Shown here one piece after another: positions 25,071 to 35,973 of a stretch of DNA of 64,000 nt. The stretch comes from Luzula sylvatica. Its lineage: Eukaryota; Streptophyta; Magnoliopsida; Poales; Juncaceae. The stretch lies in assembly GCA_946800325.1 (NCBI GenBank), contig OX326956.1, forward strand, positions 46,143,552 through 46,207,551, given 5' to 3'. Under the pieces are notes generated by a model, which saw only the letters and a program-made list of their open reading frames with translations, was not told the origin of the DNA and made no database searches. The translations under genes and the position numbers were made by a program. Positions within the stretch are counted from its first letter, which is position 1. Each line of letters opens with the position of its first letter.

Positions 25071-26656
25071 TCAACGTCGGCGATGATTAGCCGGTTCTTT
25101 GTGCGAGTTGAAGTACGCAGCCGCAACTGGAAGGCCGAGATTGTGAGATGCTGCAAAAGTTCGCGTGCTGAAGTGAGCTCGCTCTGCAGGCGGCCTGATA
25201 CCGTCCAAACGATATTGTTGCCGAAACAACACGAACACGTATCGGTGAATGCCGAGCGGCGGACACGGTCCCATGTATGGCATCACCTCCTCTCCTGCAA
25301 AATTATATTTTCTATGATTGATGTATTTTATAGAGAATGGTGAAATAAATAGCTAATTAAGTATTTAAGTTCTATAATAACTATTTTGGCTATTTCCTAT
25401 TTTACAACTATATGAACCTTAAGAGACATTAAAAGAGCTGTATGTGAAAGTATATATACATCTTGCATGGATCTTGCAACTTAGTTAACATGTATACGAG
25501 GGGGATGAACGAGACATAAGAATAGAAATGTATATTATATGCATCTTGCAAGTTGCATGTATGCATGCATCCACGACTTACCCTCTTCTCTTTAAGTTAC
25601 TTAATTGGATACAAAAGGGGGTGAACAAGACATAAGAAGAGAAACGTGGAAGTCATATTGGCCTACACGTATTAACATGCTGCAAACTTGACAGGTGGAA
25701 CTTCAGAAATTTGACATATGTTAACTTCAGACTGATATTAAATTTCTTGACCCACTATTGAACTTTACTAAACTCTTTATATATTGTCTTATTAGTTATT
25801 AATTTAACATTATTATTATTATTATTATATATGTTTATGAGTATATGACCCTTGATCAAAAGAAAGAACCTCTTTTTTCTTTTCCCAATTTTGACCTCCT
25901 TTGGAAAATGAACGGATATTACTTAGTAAGCAAGTTAGCATAACTTACTGATAACTTCAAACATAGTTTTTGGATTGGCACTAGCCGTCCAAATAATAAT
26001 AGTTTTTGGATTGGCACTAGCCGTCCAAATAATAAAAAAAACTTCAAACATAGTTTACTGATCAATACTTTTGTATTGTTGGGTGAAATATTGTAATTAC
26101 ACTTGCCTTGAATTGGATCTGTGCCACCTGGCATGTTCACCACCAACCTGCCAAATTGGAGAACAAAATACAAGTGAAGTAAACGTACCAGAAATATCTG
26201 CAAATTAAGTTAATAACACAACATATATATACCAGTGAAGACATTCTCTCATTGTTGGCTCACTAGGACTTGGTGCATCAGGATCTATCATCACCTATAT
26301 TCATTTACAAAGATATTGATACTTTGCAAGAATGCAACCCTAAACCTACACTAGAAAATAGAAACTATTCCTATGACTCTTGAAGTTATTATAAATTAAA
26401 GACACAAACATAAAAAAAAAGTTGATCTGAATAAGAAGGAAGAAGAAAGTAATTAGTTAACCAGAGTATATAGATCGCTTGTTTTGCCAGCAATATTGAT
26501 AGTTGGTGGATTGCTGGTTAAAGATGGCTTAATATCGCAGCCGTTGTGCACGTGCTTCGAATCGTATTTTACCGACATGGCTACGGCAGGTACGAAGAGG
26601 TCTACTACTTCTCCTATCACCCTTCCTACTACAAGAGGATCCACATACGTAGCCAT
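25071..26656 (-). CDS. MFT: MOTHER OF FT AND TFL1-like PEBP protein (4 exons)
   Basis: Exons 26656-26462, 26294-26233, 26147-26107 and 25294-25071 encode about 173 aa. The 62- and 41-bp middle exons are the canonical PEBP gene sizes. The protein starts DPLVVGRVIGEVVD and has the anion-pocket segments DPDAPSPSEP and GIHRYVFVLFRQ. It reads NMPGGTDP where FT and TFL1 differ from MFT, and ends FNSHKEPANHRRR, so it belongs to the MFT branch (seed germination and ABA/GA signalling in known members). The residue matching FT Tyr85 / TFL1 His88, usually Trp in MFT, is Cys here (RECLHW). Intron 3 begins GCAAGT instead of GT. That GC-AG intron is supported by the exact 41-bp exon size and by reading continuity. 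All exons are open and the gene looks functional. Confidence 0.9.
25964..26034. repeat. Tandem duplication of about 35 bp in PEBP intron 3
   Basis: Two adjacent near-identical copies of a unit containing TTTTTGGATTGGCACTAGCC, just downstream of exon 3 in the transcript. Confidence 0.8.
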
Positions 26657-28020
26657 TAATGGCGAGTGTTCGAGTGTGCGAGTTTTGTCACTGTGAGTTT
26701 TGAGTGTGTATAGTGTGAGAGTCAGAGAGGGTCTTTTTAAAAGGGCGGAGCATTATTGCACCAAATTTATTATGATCTTGTGTGATCGTAGCCTATGTGA
26801 TAAATGATAATTCATGTGGCAATCTGGTTATTTTTATAGAACTTTGGTCCTTTCAAATTTATTATATATATATATATATTCATACCAAATTACATAGTAT
26901 TATAGTGTTTGTTAATGAATTTTGTTTTATTCATTATTAAAAAAGATAAGTTTTTTTCCCAATACAATAATACAACTATAAGTATTATGTAAATAATATT
27001 ATACAATTTATTACATAATATGTTTTAACTCATATAATTATAAAACAAATTGATCTATTTTATCAAATACTTTTATATGTTTTCTTTAATAGAAAATTCT
27101 TTTGCGACCTTTGTTTGCGTTCAAAATCTAAAATCATTTTACATCTGTACCATACGTAAAAAAGAAATTTAAACTGACCTTTTCAACACTTGGGCACCGA
27201 AAACTTGACAATCCAAATAAATATAATGAATAGACTTGATTCACTAAGATCATTGCATACGGAACATGGTCCGCAATTCATAATCTCTTCAACCGACTAG
27301 ATTGTTCTCCTCGTATATTTTTTATCCTCCTCTGCATTAAGAAAACTAAATTGTTTTCATCGATCACCTCTACTAGGTTGTCTTAGATCCCTCAAATCGG
27401 TCATGATAGAATTTTTTTTTGCTCATGTTCTTCACATAAAACCTAACCCTAATTCCGTATTGGTAGGTGACAATATGAAGAATTAGCCCAAACTCGCAGC
27501 TCAATGTAATAGTTTCTCTACTTTCGAGGTTATTTTTTCGGTCGAATTCATATTATTTGATGCTTTGTTCAAGTTGTTGAAAGAAATTGGTATTGATTCT
27601 TTTTTTTTCTGTGTGTGAAATAGTCAGCTTTCATGTATTTTATTGTGTACGGAGACGAGCGTACAAGACCATATGCAATACATCACGAAACTGTTAGTTT
27701 TTTTTATTTTATATAATTGATCCCGTCAAGATTAATTTTTACGACAAGTTGTGGATTTAATTTGTCAAATATTTTAGATATTTTATTGCAGGAAAAATAA
27801 TGACCAAAAATAACGACGACAATCCTATGCAAACACTCAATTCAAAGTCTGGTAATTCGATATCAAATTTAAATGTGGATATATAAATGTACTCGACTTG
27901 TAATAAAAAAAAATCTACTTTCAAATTAAATAATTGAAGAATTATAAAAGCCTCTACAAAAAAACTATATCTTTAAATAGATCTATTCTTGAACATTTTG
28001 CTTTTCTCTTATTCGGCCAC
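26657..28020. other. AT-rich intergenic region
   Basis: This is the promoter side of the PEBP gene, with a (TA)n run near 26862-26878. No open gene model could be built. Confidence 0.55.
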
Positions 28021-28440
28021 GTCGTTATTTACTGTAGCATCCCCAAATAATTCCCCTCCCTGCCTCTCTTTCTTCTCATTTTTGCAACCCGACCCAGAAA
28101 AAAAGAAAGAGAGCGTACAAAACTCTAGCCAAACCCTAGTGGCAGCAAGACGACCGACGAGGATACTTTGTGGCAGCCGTCGCACGGCGTGGTGCTTCTC
28201 TCTCGCGTGCTGGCGATGAAACCCTACGAGGCTCGCGCGACCTGATGGGATCCTTCACCGGCGACGAAGCGCGACATATGGCGACGAAGAACGCCTCACG
28301 TATCCCTCGCTATCCAGTAACTAGATTTTGGATTCCTCTCGAAGACGAAGAGTGAGGAGAGGCAGATGGAACATCGACGTCGATAAAGAGGGACAAGCGC
28401 GGTCTACCCCAATCGAGAACGAGAAATTAGGTTCAATTAT
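28021..28440. other. GC-rich patch of unknown origin
   Basis: About 400 bp is much richer in G+C than its flanks. It begins TGTAGCATCCCC at 28033, contains AAACCCTAG and CpG-rich codon-like sequence, and has short overlapping frames with no recognisable protein. It could be a solo LTR or a gene 5' fragment. I found no matching CA end or 5-bp duplication. Confidence 0.3.
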
Positions 28441-28904
28441 GAGTCTTTGGTGTTGGATTAGGATTAATTCATGCAATTCCATGTTTTACTTCTCTCAATC
28501 TTTCACAAATTACTTTTATACCCCTACAAATTGTTACAATTTTTTAATTACAGCATGGTGCATCGGAGCGTGGATCGATTGAATTCAACAGACTTGAGAC
28601 GTTATACTGCACGTGAAGATTAGTGACTAGTTGGTTTATAACATAGAAGAACCAAAAACCATGGCCAGTTCTACAAAATCGACACGTGGACGTTCAAAGC
28701 CTTGAGAGGAAAGTATGTCACGTGAACGATCTAGATCTTGTGCGCCTTAAGTACCTAATTTATGAACGAGAAATTCGTTTTAACTCCACATCAATGTTTA
28801 TATAATTTGTCCAAGTAAAATAATCTTTACATCTTATCCAAGCCCAGCAAACCCTGGACTAGACAGCACATGAGTCGGGGCATCATAACTTAACTGCTGT
28901 GTAT

Positions 28905-28985
28905 GGGATTTAGTAGCGCACTTGGTTTGTAAACTAGGCCTTTATCCGACTCCGTAGAGTTCGAGTCCCACCATCCTAATTGGGA
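28905..28985 (+). repeat. tRNA-like (SINE head) sequence
   Basis: An A-box-like segment (TAGTAGCGCACTTGG) and a B-box (GAGTTCGAGTCCCACC) sit at tRNA-like spacing, but no cloverleaf with a proper anticodon stem forms. A SINE head is more likely than a tRNA gene. Confidence 0.4.
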
Positions 28986-29254
28986 TATTATTTTCTTGGA
29001 TATTTTTTTTCAGTGTCAAAGTTTGTAAACCAATTTCCTTTTGATTCTCAAATATTTGAAGAGATTTGAATGAGAAAACGGAAATTAAATTGGATATCAT
29101 GTTCACTGGGTCTTTGAAACAATTATGGAATCATGGATTGTCATGGCTGAAATAATATTAAATTATAAAATATTTCAATTTGTTTAACAACATGCATCAC
29201 GATTAATATCGTCCTTTGTAAGCTCATTTATCTTCTAATTTTTACTTACTACAA

Positions 29255-29615
29255 GATGTATTTTGTGTAAGCAAAACGAGGAGAATTTGCAGCATATACT
29301 AGAAGAATGCACATTTACGAATCAAATATGGTCAATTTGGGAGGGGAGAGGCCACAGGGGAGATAAGAGGGAGTGGTATGGGATGGATTTTAATCCGCAA
29401 AGAGGATGGGGGGGGGGGGGGGGGGGGGGGGGGTCGGACTGGAGTAAAACCGACACTCGGGGGTAGCAAGGGATACATGTAAATTGGGAGATGGGGGCGG
29501 TTAAGATATGTAATAGCATGACTTAATATGACTGTAACGTTTATTTCGTTCTTAATTTAATACAAAGTGAGTGTGGGTTAACCCACCTCACAGAAAATAA
29601 AAAAAAAACAACGAA
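29255..29615 (+). mobile_element. 3' fragment of a LINE (L1-type) retrotransposon
   Basis: A short frame reads CKQNEENLQHILEEC...NQIW, the zf-RVT pattern found at the end of plant LINE reverse transcriptases. It is followed by a 3' tail with GGGTTAACCCACCTCAC and an A-rich end near 29595-29615. The fragment is 5' truncated and interrupted by a 26-base G run. Confidence 0.7.
29408..29433 (+). repeat. 26-base homopolymer G run
   Basis: Twenty-six consecutive G within a LINE fragment. The exact length is uncertain in any sequencing method. Confidence 0.9.
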
Positions 29616-30240
29616 AAAAAAGGAACAAACAAAACATATATTTGTTTTAGACTAGAAATATATTGCAAATAGGTATTTGTATTTTTTTTTTCTTTGCTTT
29701 CATAATTGTATTTTAATAAATATCAATTTAATAAATGTTAAAAATTATACTATAAGTTTTTAAATATTGAAATTTTACGACCGGACAATATCTTGGGGGC
29801 ATTATTTTTAGGATGTTAATATTTCGGAACATCACGGTCTGGGACAACGAAATTATTGGGACCGGCTCTGATCTTATCAGTAAAACATTGTCCTAATATT
29901 TTACAAAGAGAAAACAAGACACGGAATTTCAATTGTACCATTGCAACATCTAAAAATATCATGAATAACCCGTAAAAAACATAGAAAAATATCATGTAAC
30001 TTTATATATTTTGGTTTCAAATTAAGACATACCATTCATATACACATCTTCTCTTTTTTGGTTTCAAATTAAGACATAATACACATCTTCTCTTTTTTGG
30101 TTTCAAATTAAGACATGCCATTCATATAACTTTATATATTTTGTTTCCAAAACAATTGCCAAAATATCTTGCTTTATTAGTTTTTGTTTATACAAACACA
30201 AGTGAAAAAAAAATGATCATTCAGTCATTATAGTTACTAT
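29616..30240. other. Intergenic with short direct repeats
   Basis: No gene is seen. The segment TTTTGGTTTCAAATTAAGAC occurs three times between about 30009 and 30116, with related spacers. Confidence 0.55.
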
Positions 30241-30243
30241 AAT

Positions 30244-30279
30244 GCTACTCCCTCCACCTTATGATGACAAGGGAGTAGC
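30244..30279. repeat. Perfect 10-bp inverted repeat, Stowaway-like ends
   Basis: GCTACTCCCT (30244-30253) and AGGGAGTAGC (30270-30279) are perfect inverted repeats around 16 bp. TA-CTCCCT...AGGGAG-TA resembles Stowaway MITE termini, so this may be a deleted MITE. It abuts a Helitron-related block. Confidence 0.4.
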
Positions 30280-30284
30280 TTTTG

Positions 30285-31218
30285 CTTTTACCCCTCTTTT
30301 TTTTTATTTACATTTTGGTTATTTTTTATTTACATTTTGATTTTTTTTTTCTATTTTACATTTTGGTCATTTTTTACATTTTGAATTTTTTTTATTTATA
30401 TTTTGGTCCTTTTTTACATTTCGATTTTCTTTTTTCCTATTTTACATTTTGGTCATTTTTTACATTTTGATCATTTTTTTACATTTTGATCGTTTTTTCT
30501 TATTTTCCAATTTTTTTTATTTACATTTTGGTCTTTTTTTACATTTTGATATTTTTTCTTATTTAAATTTTGGTCTTTTTTTACATTTTCATCATTTTTT
30601 ACATTTTGGTCATTTTCTACGTTTTGATCATTTTTTCTATTTTCCAATTTTTGTTTTAATTTGCACATTGTGCAGGGTTATGTATGCAATTTTGTAAGTT
30701 CAATTTTTTTTTTTTTTGTAATTTTTCTTTTTACCCAATTTTTTCCCTTTTGGTCATTTTTTTGCTTTTCAATTTTTTTTTGTATTTGCTTATTTTGCGC
30801 GGGTATATATGAAATTTTGTAACCTCAAATTTATTCGAGTTTTCATAGAAATTTGTCATTTGCCCGTTGTATTTATATGACACGTTGCGATTCTTTAATG
30901 AACCGTAACTATAATACATCTATTGACATCAAATATATTTGGAAATATATCCTGATTATATTAATCGATTTTAAAAGTACCTGAACAAATTATATTTATA
31001 CAAATTATATCAGAAAATAATATCCGTGATAGACTAATTTCAACCTTATGCATCTATTGACATCATGATATTTGCAAATATTTCATGATTAGATTAATTT
31101 AGTTCAAACGCACGCGCGTTAATTCGCACACGCGTTAATTTTATTTAAATAATTATATAAAAAACATGTAAAAAATATAGATATGTTGTCCCGCGCAATT
31201 GTACGGGAATAAAGCTAG
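30285..31218 (+). mobile_element. Helitron-type element, 3' end defined, 5' end missing
   Basis: The element ends at CTAG (31215-31218) followed by T. The CTAG is preceded by a GC-rich hairpin, CCCGCGCAATTGTACGGG, eight bases upstream, which is the diagnostic Helitron 3' end. The last 250 bp or so match the complete Helitron at 50564-51302. The first half is an array of TTTACATTTTGGTC-like units (30290-30660). The TC start seen in the other copy is not found here. Confidence 0.8.
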
Positions 31219-31394
31219 TTGTATTGAAGGTCGATGACATTTCCTATGTTTTCTATTAGTATTCATGGTGTTTCACATTCTTGACAACATTGCATGATAG
31301 TAACAGATTTTGAAGGGGGGCATGTGAAATTCTGCCAGCCTAATTAGTTTACAGAACATTCCTAATGTCACAAAAATTTACAGAAGAGTTCCTC

Positions 31395-34300
31395 TCAATC
31401 ACCCAAAATACACAAAGGTTGTCTGATGCTAAGCTCCGCCTTCAACCCCGGAAACTTCGCCAAATCATTGCTCGTCCCCAATACTTTCTATAAAAAAAAC
31501 CAAACAAAAAATTGCGTAAATAAATAACATAAATTAAAACCAAAAGAGAAGGGTAAAGTTACAATTTTACCAAAGCAGCGTGATGAGCTTCTTGGAGAAT
31601 ATTGCCGTCAATTTCCAGCCTAGCAACCGGAAACTCGGGCAGGTGCCCGGATTGTCTCTTGCCCAGCAAGTTACCCGGCCCGCGTATAAGCAGATCTGCA
31701 TTGGCTAAATAAAACCCATCCGAGGACTTCTTCAATACTTTGAACCTCCCCAATGCACTCTTCGTTGATGGTAGAAACACACATCTAAAAAATGAAAAAT
31801 AGATCAATTGATAAATCAAACGGTTTGGTTTATTCGGATACCAAACCAAACCGGTCAAATTCGGTTTAATAGGTACGTTTTTTCGGTTTATTTGGTTCGG
31901 TTCGGTTCAAAAAATGGTATTGTTCGGTTCGGTTCGGTTTTGGTGATCTGAAATCCGAATAACATCCCACTTTTTATATCTTTTTAATATATTAATATTA
32001 AAATATACAAAAATGATATAACAATCTTATAAATTAATATAATTATATTTTTTTATAAATAACATATAAATTTATTTTTATTTGGTTCAGCCGGATAACA
32101 ATTCGGTTTATTCGGTTCGGTTTTAATCGGTTCAAATGTTAAAACGGTTCGGTTCGGTTTAAATCGGTTTGGCCTTTGTTCGATTCGGTTTGAACCGAAC
32201 CGATCGAATGAACAACTAACTGGTACCTGGATTTGCGGGCCCCACGGCCAACTCTACCACGCAACTGATGCAACTGGGCAATCCCGAACCGCTCGGCATT
32301 GACGACAACCATCATGGAAGCATCCGGAACGTCGACCCCAATCTCGATAACTTGCGTGGCACACAACACCTGCGTGCTCCCTTCCCGGAACTTCCTCAAC
32401 GCCTCCTCCTTCTCATCTGCTTTCATCCTCCCGTGTAATAGCCCGCAATTATATCTTCCAACAATGAAATTTACATATTTTAGGGAGGGTGAATAAGATA
32501 TTTTGGATGTTTAGAGGGGTGAATATGTAAATGTACTGGGAGAATTTCTCGCAGATGGACTCGTAGTCAGCAGCGGCGGCGTGGAGGTTAGGGAGTTGTA
32601 CCGACTCCTCGATTATCGGGAACACCATGTAGACTTTTCCTCCAATCGAGAGCTCTTCGAACATCATCTATATATATTATACAATATATAATTTAATTTA
32701 ATTTAATTTAATTTAATTTAATTTAATTATTGGGGTAGTTTACGGTTAAAATGAAATGAAAGGTAATAAATTAACCTCGGAGACTTTTTGAAAACCGGTT
32801 TCATTTCCTTCGATAACTATGGTTTCTATCGGCTGTCTCCCCGGGGGCAAATCCGTAATCTACAACGATTTTTAATTCGTTATCGCAATAGTATTTTGAA
32901 TGATAATTAATACAAAAATAAAATACCTGAGTTAATGACGTGTCACCATACAAAGCAAGAGCGAGAGATCTCGGAATGGGAGTTGCTGACATGGCGAGTA
33001 TATGCGGCGCCATGTATTGCTTTTCTTCATCCGAACCCGCATCGAGATTCGTGCTGCCATCTCTCAACCTCGACAACAACTAAATAATCAACCCATATAT
33101 ATTAAACTACCAAATAAAAATAAACAAATAGTAATATAAAATAATAACCTTGCTATTAAATCGACCTCTTTGATTGACACCGAATCGATGTTGTTCATCA
33201 ACAACGGCGATTCTCAAATCACAAAATTCGACTCTTTCAGAAAACAAGCTGTGGGTCCCGATCACCATTGAGATTTCTCCACTTTGAAGCTCTTTCAAAA
33301 TTAATCTCGATTCTCTCGTAGAGGTCGAACCCGTTAAGATCGCGATTTTGGGTTTCGACCCGTTATTTTCTCCTAAATCCAAATTATCTATCAACGAATT
33401 TAATTGCTCGTAGTGCTGTATTGCTAGCAGCTCTGTTGGCACCATAAATGCTGCCTGAAAATTAAAAAAGAGTTAAAATTAGTAATGTTTTACATATAGG
33501 ACCCTATAATTTTAGAAATTAATATACCTGAAATCCTGAAGCGATTACTTCCATGCATGCAAGAAACGCAACAATTGTCTTCCCACAGCCAACATCACCC
33601 TACAAAAATAAAAATGGAATAGTAATCATCTTTTGCAAATACAACCCTAGAAACATTAGTAATTACAAAAAATACCTGAAGGAGTCTATTCATGGGAACG
33701 GGTCTTTTGAGATCCAAAATTATTTCCGAAACCGCTTTTAATTGACTAGGAGTGAGAGTATAAGGAAGAGACTCCAATAATTTTCTCGTGACTGGGGCCC
33801 ACTCCTCCAAGTTAACTTTAATGACCTCATCATTTCGGTATTTATCTAACAATTCTTCTCGCTCTATGTTTGTACCGAGGGCATCGAGCATTTGAAACAA
33901 CTTCCCTAACTTCGAACAAGAAATCGAAATAGTTATTTTTTGGAGGTGTGAAATGTAATTTCGGTAATTGTGGTAAAGTTATGGTACCTGAAGGTAAAAA
34001 AAATCATCGAAGAGGAACCTTCTACGTGCTAAATCAGCATCATTTATTGTTGTTGGACTGTGCATACCCACATAAGCCTGAATATCATGTAAATTTTTAA
34101 TATTTTTATATAATAAGCAATTTATATATTTAATTTAGTAAATATACAATGTAAAGAAAAAAAGTTACATCATATAAGTTTAGCAAATTAAACTCTTCAA
34201 GAATCTCAGAAGGCATGGGATCGATCGCATAACTTATAATCTTCAACGCCCTATAAAAAAATTCAACAATTTTCAGAAACGCCCTTAAAAGAATAAAGTG

Positions 34301-35973
34301 ATTTTGAAAAATTACTTCGAAATGGCATCTGAAATGGACTCGGGTTTGAGACCCAATTTAGACGGGTAAACCGGATAAGGCTTCCTCTCCAGTTGCGCAT
34401 AATCCTCTTGCTCTCCATTTCGTAGCTTGTCTATGTTGTGCTCTTTTATTTCGTAATGATTTTCAGCAGGCAATTTTTTAACCTACACACCCAACAAATC
34501 GATTATATTTCATTTGGTCTACGAACAATCCATGGACCAGGTCTATTTGGAAAAAAAGACGATACTGACCAAACCGCTGACATGGACTAATTCTCCTTTT
34601 CTATATTTCGAAGCCATCTTTTGAAGAAAGTAATACGAGGTGAATCTTATCCCCTTGAAGAACTTTTTCATATGTAAATATATCATTTTGTTCAAATCTG
34701 AGTTTTCGACCCTCACTATAACCTCGTGGATTCCTATTTGCGAAGTAGGGATTCCCCTATGAATAAATAAATATATAAATAAAATGTCAAATTTAACGTG
34801 ATAAATAATAATAATAATATTAATTGCGAATGAAATAGCTTACTGAGAGGAAATTACTTCGCCAACGGACATGAAATAAAGGCCGTCTTCGATTGGTCCT
34901 TGTGCGCTTTGTTGATGCACGTAGGTTTTAGGGAAATGATTTAATAATTTCCTCACCTAATATTATATTAGTATTAAATATGAAAATAATGATGTTTTAT
35001 AAAAAAAGAAGTAGTGGAAACTAACTGTGTGAAGTTCACTATCTTCGAGTTGTTGGGTTTTGACTTTACCGATACCAGGCAAAAATTTTACGCTTTGGTC
35101 CAAAATATTCTCCCAAGGTGCTCTAATTTCAAATAAGGGCTTATGAAAAATGATTTTCCTTTTCTCCTCTATTCTCTCTTTCGTAACTGGAGTCTCCATT
35201 TTTAAAGAGGCGGTCTTTTCCAGAACGGGAGTCTCCTTTTTCAAAGTGACAGTCTCTTCCTTGACTGGACTCTCCATTTTAAAAGAGGTGGTCTTTTTCA
35301 GGACTGGACTCTCCATTTCCTTGGACAGAGCTTCTTTTATAACTGGACTGGAGATTGCGGACTTTAGAGATTGCCATGGCTCAGGAATTTTGTCCACTTT
35401 TTCAAATTTCTCTGATTTTTTAAATATCTCTATTGTTTCATATTTCTCCAGAGTTTCGACCTTTCCTTTTTCGTATAATTGGATAGCAGGCGAATTACCG
35501 ATTTTTATGCAAGGAAACCTTGCACAAATTTGTTCAAAATTGGTCTCTTCTACATTGAGGCTTTTTTGTCCAATATAAGTGTGAAATTGCCCCTGCAAAA
35601 TCAATTCTCTAATTGATGAAAATAACCCAATTTGCATTTAGGAATTATAAATTATAGGTTAATAACAACAAAAAAACACTCAACACATATGAACATAGGC
35701 AATCTTTTTATACCTTGGGTAAAGATGAGGAGGAGCTTCTTACAATTAAACTTCTCTGAGGGGCACAGAAGTAAAAGAACTTCGAACTCAAAACTCCACT
35801 TAACCTACAATTCAATTTCTTAACTAAAACTTACTGTCCCATTTTGTTCGCGAGATTGAATTAAATGTAATTATGCAACTAAGAAAAACGATAAAAAGGG
35901 TTATTACTAATACTATTTACCTCATTGGTTTTGCAAAACTGTACTGATATCGAATATTCAATTCAAATGGCAT
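31395..35973 (-). CDS. RECG1: Organellar RecG-type ATP-dependent DNA helicase (17 exons)
   Basis: Seventeen exons, first ATG at 35973 and stop at 31395, join in frame to about 954 aa. The order is: an organelle-targeting N-terminus rich in Ser/Arg; a linker with a 13-residue repeat (exon 3); a helix-hairpin-like FLPGIGKVKTQQL; the RecG wedge/OB-fold (SVGEVISS...KGELVHVSGL); helicase motif I GDVGCGKT (exon 10); motif II DEQH; motif III MSATPIP; then TDLPPGR, HGRM and motif VI QLRGRVGRG. It ends LSIRQPLCILGD. Plant RECG1 proteins act in mitochondria and chloroplasts, suppressing ectopic recombination between short repeats. All motifs are intact. Intron 15 (31785-32226) holds a GGTTCGGTT-rich repeat and intron 13 (32668-32775) a TTTAA microsatellite. 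Confidence 0.93.
31838..32215. repeat. GGTTCGGTTT-rich repeat in RecG intron 15
   Basis: GGTTCGGTT/AACCGAACC motifs lie densely at both ends of a roughly 380-bp insert with an AT-rich core, giving inverted symmetry. It is probably a non-autonomous DNA transposon remnant. No target duplication was found. Confidence 0.5.
32690..32728. repeat. (TTTAA)n microsatellite in RecG intron 13
   Basis: About seven uninterrupted pentanucleotide units. Confidence 0.85.
35194..35349 (-). repeat. 39-bp coding minisatellite, 4 copies, in RecG exon 3
   Basis: Four in-register 39-bp units each encode 13 residues of the pattern ESPV-x-K-x3-(S/L)-x-K. A fifth, more diverged copy may adjoin. They lie between the targeting sequence and the RecG core. 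Confidence 0.85.

Noticed and set aside
28033..28600. Solo LTR starting TGTAGCATCCCC
   Set aside because: No CA end followed by the expected TTTAC duplication could be located, so it is left as an unexplained GC-rich patch.
28905..28985. Possible nuclear tRNA gene
   Set aside because: The B-box is good, but the acceptor and anticodon stems do not pair, and similar heads recur in the window, so a SINE head is more likely.
30282..30697. ORFs rich in Phe, His and Leu
   Set aside because: They come from the TTTACATTTTGGTC array of a Helitron-related element.
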